The position numbers were made by a program, and so were the translations under genes. The notes under the pieces were generated by a model. The model was not told the origin of the DNA and searched no databases. It saw nothing but the letters and a program-made list of their open reading frames with translations. This document shows positions 57,531-64,000 of a stretch of DNA of 64,000 nucleotides, in pieces. Every line of letters begins with the position of its first letter. The first letter of the stretch is position 1. Source of the DNA: Shinisaurus crocodilurus (lineage: Eukaryota; Chordata; Lepidosauria; Squamata; Shinisauridae); contig JAHFWL010000945.1 in the NCBI GenBank assembly GCA_021292165.1, positions 1 through 64,000 on the forward strand, written 5' to 3'.

Positions 57531-58143
57531 ACAGGGTCTAGTTTTCATGGCCTCATTTTTAATCCTAAACTCTAATAGTTTAACAATGTTTCTGCAGATG
57601 ATGAGCAAGTACCACGAGGGTATGTTTATAACTTTGGTTCTTTAACATGGTCAATAAATTCTATATAAGATTATTACCTATGAGAAAACTGTTTTGTCCG
57701 GTAAAATGAATATGAATTTTTCCACACTAAAATGAGTTCTATAATAAGGTCACAGATACTACAGAATGAGGATCAGTTGCTTGATCTAATCTCTAACCTG
57801 CACATGTCAAACTAGGTAATATGTATACGACGGTGCAGGGAAACAAAACTCCTATGTTGTGATCTTTTGATTTTGCAGGTTGACAAAGTCCACAGATGGA
57901 AATATTACAGTCCAAGAGAACATGATTTATTGGACAGAGAGCGGGCATTGTGCCTGCATACTCCCAACTCTGCTTCCCCCTTCCTACTATGTCTGAACTA
58001 GGAAACTGTGTCTTAAACAAGATCAAAAAATGGTTTGATCCTGGTTTGCAAGACAGGACTGCATTCAGAGTTTAAATCATAAAGTCCTGGTTCAGACATA
58101 ACAGGAAATTGTGGTTTACTGAATGCCAGAAGTATCACATTAA
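57531..58143. other. Sequence upstream of the first visible CSMD3 exon, with a small foldback
   Basis: At about 57985-58108, TATGTCTGAACTAGGAAACT pairs with AAGTCCTGGTTCAGACATAA, a MITE-like end pair. No CSMD3 exon is recognised. Confidence 0.45.
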
Positions 58144-58273
58144 GGCAGCCTTCCCTAATCCGGTGCCCTCCAAACATTTTGTACTACAACTCCCAAAGTT
58201 CTTGACAATTTGTCATGCTGGCTAGGCTGATGGGATTTGAAGTCCAAAACATCTGGAGGGCACCAAGGAAAGG
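58144..58273. mobile_element. MITE with AGCCTTCCC ends
   Basis: GGCAGCCTTCCCTAATCCGG, TGCCCTCCAAACATTTTG and CTACAACTCCCAAAG pair with GATTTGAAGTCCAAAACATC and TGGAGGGCACCAAGGAAAGG. Confidence 0.8.
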
Positions 58274-59700
58274 ATACATAAGGAATATGAGAATGGAGGA
58301 GGAAAGGGGAGTTGAGATAGTGTGTGGGCTCAATGCTCGTTCATGGTTTATCAGACCAAGATCATTACATCTGAACCTGGCTGAGGTTTGGCATTGTCAG
58401 TATATCATAAAAGAAAGACAAAGGAATGGGATACTCAAGTTTCAGTATTAGCAATGCGTGACAATTCATTATTTGAATAATTGTTATTCCATGAGGCAAT
58501 TATTTTAGTTGAGTCCTCCTTCATCTTGCAAGCCATACCACCCCTCTGTCTTGTATGCCTAAATAATAAGGACTATTCCCAAGGATAGGGAGAGCAAGGG
58601 ACCTTTTATCTCCTGAGCCCTGAAGTGAAACTAAAGGCTTTATCTCCTGAAAAATGTGTGCACTTGAGCAACAAGAAGGCTCTTTCTTGCCCTTCTTCAC
58701 ACTTTTGAGGAAAAACATATTTTCATCTACTTCATATGGTTTGTAGCTGGACCATACCACTTCGAACTGCAGTACAATCAAAGGTTCAAATGATGCATCA
58801 TGTGAAATATTCCTACCTGAACATGCAAGATGTGTACGTTAAGGAGATGGCTTAGTTTTTCGATGTGCAAGGAGGAAGTTGGAGGAAGCATCCAAATGTT
58901 TGATCCCCCACTTTTAGTTTGAATAGGTACAGTCCAGCAACAGATATATTACAGAAGCCCTGTGTCTATTAACTGGGTACAGTATTCAAAAGGAACATGT
59001 CCCCCTGCCTATGGTCTGGCTCTTCTTATTGGATAACCTTCCTGTTATCCATAGCTATGACATATGGGCTGAGGAAAGTAAATCATTATTTACAGTGCAA
59101 ACCTAAACATGTTTACTCAGAAGTAGATGCTCTATGAGACTTACTCTCAGGGATGCACACATAGGATTACAGCCTTAGACATTAATTTCATAAACATATT
59201 TCTAGCCAATAACCAATCCTTCACAGAGGAGGTGATGTGGTCATTTTGGACATAAGCTACTTACTTGTTTTCTCAGTCACTCGTTTTATCTTTGACTAAG
59301 GATGTATCCATATACTAATCTTGCTGGACACATCTCACATTAAGTTCTTATGTCTCCATGTTTGACACCTATCTGTAGCTGAAGTGGAGGTGAAATTAAA
59401 GTTAGATTCCTTCAGATTACATCAGTAATAGAGGTTATTTTCCTGCCACAAAATCTGAATTACTGTATTTCAACATATTTTTTTTAAAAAAGATCAGACC
59501 AAATGAAGTCGATAAATATTCAATAGTTCTCTTTCTCCTGAGGTGAAGAGAATGTGTGATGCATTCTAAACATGTTCATGGGTATATTTGTGGATATATC
59601 CAGATTAAAAGTAGAAAGGAATAAATTACAAGGATAGAAAACAGGAGTAGGTAAATTATTTTGCTTTTGTACTGGCATAACAATGTTTATTATATTAATA
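58274..59700. other. Non-coding sequence with a short MITE
   Basis: AATCCTA-type MITE at 59092-59182 (AACATGTTTACTCAGAAGTA ... CACACATAGGATTACAGCCT). Nothing else recognised. Confidence 0.45.
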
Positions 59701-60420
59701 GGGTAAGATCCAGCACTTTTAAAATCCCATTATTTAAGTCAGAGTGGGTTAGGACAGTCCAATGGGCTGTGCTCTCGATGCTCGTAAGCCTCCGAACTCT
59801 TACAAGCATCCTATGCAGAGCAGGGGAAGCAGTGGAGGCAACTAGGGATGTAACCGCTCGCCTCGAGCGGGCGTAGCGGGCTGAAATCAGCCCTGCTCAC
59901 ACCCACCCGAGGCGAGCGGGCCTTACCGGGTTCTGGTGCCTACTCGCCTCTCTGCAGCGTGCCGGCCACCATGGCCGGCTCGAGCGGCACGCCACTGAGG
60001 ATCAAGCAGGGGGGCGCAGCGAGGCGCCCCCCCCAGGTACGTGGACATCCCTAATTGCCTCCCTGCTCCTCCTGCTCTGCAAGTCAGCTAGATGGCCGAT
60101 TTCGGCCATCTAGCTGTGGCGTTTTGGATGGGGAGGGAAGGAGGCTGGAGCACCACCAGGATAGCTTGTATCCTGGTGGCCCTGGTCTCCTCCCTTCCCT
60201 GCCCACAGGAACACCTCCTTTACCCCTTCCCAAGGGCACTTTTCCGACCTCTGACAAGCAGCTGGTGTGGTTCTTTCCACGCCAGCGGCAAGGGGGGGAG
60301 GGGGACTGGAGCGTGGATTCCCAGCTCCAAGTTCAGAGCTCTGTCTCTGTCCTCAAATCTGGGAATCTTAAGAATCCTCTGGGCCCCCAGATGCTGTCTA
60401 GGGGCCATAGGATCACTCTC
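59701..60420 (+). mobile_element. Palindromic DNA element (family 4) carrying a GC-rich hAT
   Basis: Same family as 54473 and 39660 (GAAGCAGTGGAGGCAA arm, CACCAGGATAGCTTGTATCC hairpin, AGCAGCTGGTGTGGTTCTTT, GGCCATAGGATCACTC right end). The GC-rich element 59843-60053 sits between arms that pair: GCAGAGCAGGGGAAGC / GCTCCTCCTGCTCTGC. Confidence 0.7.
59843..60053. mobile_element. GC-rich non-autonomous hAT-like element, shortest copy
   Basis: Starts TAGGGATGTAACCGCTC and ends GGACATCCCTA. Left third nearly identical to 33785. Donor-like sites face outward at both ends: GGTAAGG on the minus strand near 59920-59928 and CAG/GTACGT on the plus strand at 60035-60042. No 8-bp duplication can be recognised; instead the flanks pair with each other because the target is a palindrome. 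Confidence 0.8.
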
Positions 60421-60497
60421 CCCAGCAGATGCATAAATTCTCACTGAAATCAGTAGGAAATAAATGTTCTTCTTGGATTGTGGCAGTCCTGTATAAA

Positions 60498-60810
60498 TAT
60501 ATTTATTGTATTTATTTACTTATAAAATTTATATACCACTCCACATCTAAACAGATTCTGGAGCGGTGAACAATAAAAAGATAAAACAGATAAAAGAATA
60601 AAACAATATGTTAAAGACAGGATATCAATAAAACTGTGGCTGGTCAGTCAAGGAAGGCTTCCTGAAATAGAGACATTTTCAGGAGGCGCCGAAAGCAACA
60701 CAGTGTTGGCGCTTGCCTGACCTCCAGAGACAGGGAGGTCCACAAAAATGGAGCTGCTGCACTGAAGGCTCTTCTCTGGGTGTACTCCAATCAGGCCACA
60801 GGTCCATGTG
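60498..60810 (-). mobile_element. LINE 3' region, minus orientation
   Basis: TTTATTTACTTATAAAATTT and ATATACCACTCCACATC at the left are an inverted LINE tail. GAAGGCTTCCTGAAATAGAG ... TTTTCAGGAGGCGCCGAAA and GGCGCTTGCCTGACCTCC read as an old L2-like C-terminal region on the minus strand. Confidence 0.55.
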
Positions 60811-61252
60811 GAACCACCAGGAGCATACAGAATATGAGTATGTGTGTGTAAAAAAAATTAAGCTAAGCTTCAAAATAATATTTTATTTTAAAGACACACA
60901 AACTAATTTTAAATGATGAATATATGTAGTTGAATAGGGAAACTCATCCCTATATTTACATGAAGTGCATGTGTGGTGCTGTGTGTAAATCAATATCAAC
61001 CCAACCTGCCTTACAGGGTTGTTCCAAGAAACAACAATCTGTGCCACCATTAGCTCCATTGAAAAAGGGTGGGCTAGCTACAAAAGTGACAGATCAATAA
61101 CACATACCACATTTAGAACATCATAAGAAAGTTTCATGAATGAATGTTTAGCTCTTATAACAGCCTAATTCTGATTTCAGTTCAGCAAAAGCTAGTTACA
61201 ACAATTACCTGAGTGGCTGAACAAGGATGGAATCTGAGTTCCAAACTTCTTA
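60811..61252. other. Non-coding sequence, nothing recognised
   Basis: A trace of SINE-like CAACCTGCCTTACAGGGTTG at 61000. No exon. Confidence 0.4.
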
Positions 61253-61279
61253 GTGTACATATACACTGAATTCAGTAAA

Positions 61280-62790
61280 GTCTGCAAGGGCTTAACAACA
61301 TGCATATCAGAAGTGGTCAATGTCTCATTAAGGGATGGAGTAGTTCCAGTGGTCCTGAAGGAGGTAGTAGTAAAGCCACTGTTGAAGAAGCCAGATCTAG
61401 ATCCTGGCTATGGAGTATTATTGCTCAGTTTCAAATCTACCACTTTGTGAGCAAAGTCTTGAAGTGGGTAGTGTCATGTCAGCTTCAGGCAGTTTTGGGT
61501 TACATGGATTATTTAGATCCATTTGACTCTGGCTTCTGTGTGGGACTCAGGACAGAAACCTGGTCACCCTGGTGGATGACTTACACTGAGAAATAATGTA
61601 GATGGTGTGTGTGTGACACTACTGGTTTTCCTGGACTGTCTCTCTGGGATGGGACTTGGGGGCACAGTGTTACAGTGACTCCAGTTGTTCCTGGTAGGGT
61701 GGATCCAGAAGGTGGTGCTGGGAGACTTTGGTTCCATTAGCCATTGATAGCTGGGGTGCCTTAAGGTTCTGTCTTGTCCTCCATGCTTTTCAACATCTAT
61801 ATGAAACCACCAGGAGAAGTCATCTGGAGGTTTGGGCTGAGGTGTAATCAATATGTGGATGACATGCAGTTCCACCTCTCTTTTCCATCACTGAATCCCA
61901 GGGAGGCAGTTTTATTTATTTGATGTATTATCTTTATGCCACTCCTCAGCCACAAAGACTCCCAGAGAGACTTACATATAATCAGTTAAACAAGAAAGTC
62001 CCTGCCCGCAGGCTTACAATCTAAAAAGACAAGACACACAAAGAAAAAAGAGGCTAGGGATGGAAGAGAAAGGAAAACTATTTCAACAGGGCTGGTGTAA
62101 TGGCCCTGCTTGCCACTTGCATCTCCCTCAATACGGCATGCTGGAATGGCTGCTGCTGGTAACAATTGAGGGAGGAGGAGCCTTCATAAGGGAGGTCTTC
62201 AACAGGGCTGGTGAAATGTAGTTAAAACCCTAGACAGGTGTCTGGGAGCAGTACTGGAATGGATGAGGCTAACAAGCTGAAACTTAATCCAGATAAACTG
62301 GAAGTACTGTGGGCTGGGAAATCTGTTACTCTGGATGGGAGGTTCAGATGGCATGAATGGCCAGGACTGCCTTTTACCAGCTTAGGCTATTTTAGCAGCT
62401 GCAGCCCTATCTAGAGAAAGTGGACCTAGCCACAGTGACACATGCCTTGGCTACATCCAGGTTAGATTACTGTAATTCACTCTATGTGGAGCTGGCCTTG
62501 AAGACTATTCAGAAACTGCAACTGGTACAGAATGTGGCAGCTAGAACACTTGTGCGAGCTAGGCGTTTGGAAAATATTACTCATATTCTTTATTGTTTAC
62601 ACTGATTATCTGTTAGTATCCAGGCCCAATTCAATGTGCTAGTTTTGGCCTTTAAAGCCCTAAATGGACTTGGGACCATCACCATGTTATCTGAAAGACC
62701 ACCCACACCTCTACGAGTCTGCATTAAGATCAACATCAGAGACCCTACTGTTTGGCCCACCAACAAGAGCCACTAGGCTGACTGGTATTT
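61280..62790 (+). mobile_element. L2 LINE, degenerate, with a LINE tail inserted
   Basis: SLRDGVVPVVLKEVVVKPLL (about 61325) and KKPDLDP open the L2 RT; QYVDDMQFHL-like residues at about 61850 correspond to YADD. At 61910-62090 an inverted LINE 3' tail (TTTGATGTATTATCTTTATG, GCCACTCCTCAGCC) is inserted. L2 resumes with NKLKLNPDKLEVLWAG (62270), SRLDYCNSLYVELALKTIQK (62455) and LQLVQNVAARTLV. Many stops and frameshifts. Confidence 0.8.
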
Positions 62791-62792
62791 AT

Positions 62793-63369
62793 TTTATTTA
62801 TATTTATATTTATTTATCGCCCATCTGGCTGGCAACCGGCCACCCTGGGCGATGTACACAGAATAAAAGCAATAATACATTTAAAACAATATAAAAATTT
62901 TAAAATCTTAGCCCACCCCATATTCCCGCCTGAACAACCAGGTTTTTAATGAGCGACGGAAGCTCAGCAGAGAGGGGGCATGGCGGAGGTCACTCGGGAG
63001 AGAGTTCCACAGTATGGGGGCTGCCACAGAAAAGGCCCTCTTCCTCGTCCCCACCAGTCTAGCTGCTCTGGCTGAAGGGACAAGGAGAAGGCCATCCGTG
63101 GCAGATCTTGTTGAGCGGCCCAATTGGTGTTGCTGGAGACGCTCCTTGAGATAGACTGGACCGGAGCCGTATAGGGTTTTAAAGGTCAAAACCAACACCT
63201 TGAATTCGGCTCGGCAAGCAACTGGTAGCCAGTGCAAATCCTTCAACACTGGCGTGATGTGATCCCGCCGGCGGCTGCCTTTAACCAGGCGAGCCGCCGC
63301 GTTCTGTACCAGCTGTAGCTTCCGAACCGTCTTCAAGGGTAACCCCACGTAGAGCGCATTACAGTAGTC
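62793..63369 (-). mobile_element. L2 LINE 3' end with open C-terminal reading frame
   Basis: The minus-strand reading at 62908-63348 is uninterrupted for 146 codons: GLPLKTVRKLQLVQNAAARL, VLKDLHWLPVACRAEFKVLV, RLVGTRKRAFSVAAPILWNS, LPSDLRHAPSLLSFRRSLKT, WLFRREYG. It is the conserved C-terminal end of L2 RT proteins, followed by a 3' UTR with GGTGGCCGGTTGCCAGC and a (TAAA)n tail at 62795. 5'-truncated, young. Confidence 0.88.
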
Positions 63370-63568
63370 TGTAATAGACTGGTACTAGGGATAGGGCTTT
63401 TTCAGTGGCCCACCTTTGGAACTCCCTCTCCAGGGAGATGTGTATGGCCTCATCACTGCAAAATTTAAAAACAACAACCAACCCTGAAGACATATTTATT
63501 CCAGCTTGCATTTGGTGCTTTAAAAATCCGGTCCAGCTTATCTCAAGGAGCACCTCCAACAGCATCAA

Positions 63569-63945
63569 GTAGGCCGCTCAACAAGGTCTGCCACGAACGG
63601 CCTTCTCCTTGTCCCATCAGCCAGAGCAGCCAGGCTGGTGGGGACTAGGAAGAGGGCCTTCTCTGTGGCGGCCCCCAAGTTATGGAACTCCCTCCCCAGT
63701 GACCTTCGCCATGCCCCCTCCCTGATGAACTTCCGCCGCTCACTAAAAACATGGTTTTTCAGGCAGGAATATGGGGTGGGTTAGGATTTTTTAAAACACA
63801 CTGATATTGTTTTAATTGTGTTTTAATTGTGTTTTACCATGATTGTACATCGCCCAGGGTGGCCAGGTGACTGGCCAGATGGGCGATTTAAAAATATAAT
63901 AATAAATAATAATAATAAATAAATAATAAATAATAATAATTTGCT
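63569..63945 (+). mobile_element. L2 LINE 3' end, inverted partner of the preceding copy
   Basis: SARAARLVGTRKRAFSVAAP, KLWNSLPSDLRHAPSLMNFR and RSLKTWFFRQEYG on the plus strand, then a 3' UTR (ATCGCCCAGGGTGGCCAGGT) and (TAA)n tail to 63945. The same region as in the minus-strand copy 62793-63369, with about 200 bp between the two. Confidence 0.88.
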
Positions 63946-64000
63946 GCTACTGATATGTGTCTTTAATTGTAATTTGTATTTTCATATTTTTATAATATTG

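Noticed and set aside
57598..57621. Micro-exon-like stretch on the plus strand (TTTCTGCAG ... GAG/GGTATG)
   Set aside because: On the strand opposite to CSMD3, only about 20 nt, no similarity or partner exons.
1..64000. CRISPR arrays, operons, prophage or bacterial origins
   Set aside because: No spaced identical repeats of the right kind, and the sequence is plainly vertebrate.
1..64000. Endogenous retroviruses or LTR elements
   Set aside because: No paired LTRs, primer-binding site or gag/pol/env motifs. All RT segments are non-LTR type with YADD, FADD or their decayed forms in LINE contexts.

Overview
The window is vertebrate genomic DNA, most likely from a squamate reptile. It has no operons, ribosome binding sites or dense coding. 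It has three well-formed spliced exons separated by introns of 10.5 kb and 34 kb, in a background of CR1, L2, L1, RTE-like and I-group-like LINEs, tRNA-derived and 5S-rRNA-derived SINEs, and many hAT, Tigger and foldback non-autonomous DNA transposons. This mix, with CR1/L2 dominance and recurring short MITEs, is typical of lizards and snakes. The species call is inference.

The only host gene I can support is CSMD3 (CUB and Sushi multiple domains 3) on the minus strand. In transcript order the exons are 55744-55830 (start of a sushi/CCP domain), 45167-45291 (rest of that sushi domain) and 10962-11083 (first 40 residues of the next CUB domain). Splice sites and phases agree (1 to 2, 2 to 1, 1 to 0), except that the first exon is one base short in an A-run, which would break the frame.

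Layout, left to right: 0.3-1.5 kb GC-rich hAT-like elements; 4.6-6.8 kb a decayed CR1; 7.7-9.7 kb palindromic MITEs; 11.0 kb CSMD3 CUB exon; 11.6-12.1 kb CR1 fragment; 15.3-20.8 kb a minus-strand LINE broken by a GC-rich element and by a 1.46 kb Tigger foldback; 21.8-27.6 kb further GC-rich elements, a SINE and a hAT with exact target-site duplication; 31.1-37.7 kb a stack of L2 copies carrying an RTE-like insertion, an L1 3' end and a GC-rich hAT; 38-45 kb MITEs and two 5S-derived SINEs; 45.2 kb CSMD3 sushi exon; 46.7-53.8 kb SINEs, nested hATs and two young Tigger MITEs; 55.7 kb CSMD3 exon; 56-64 kb MITEs and several L2 copies, including a close inverted pair at the right edge.

The most unusual pattern is a recurring GC-rich module. 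Elements with different ends (a TAGGGATG-type hAT family, a CAGGGGTCC-type hAT and a Tigger) share an internal GC-rich core rich in CCGGAAGTGACGC-like sites (a composite ETS/CRE-type site). Many also carry outward-facing consensus 5' splice sites (CAG/GTAAG or CAG/GTACGT) near their termini. They look like small portable promoter plus first-exon cassettes. The motifs are visible in the sequence; the function is a hypothesis.
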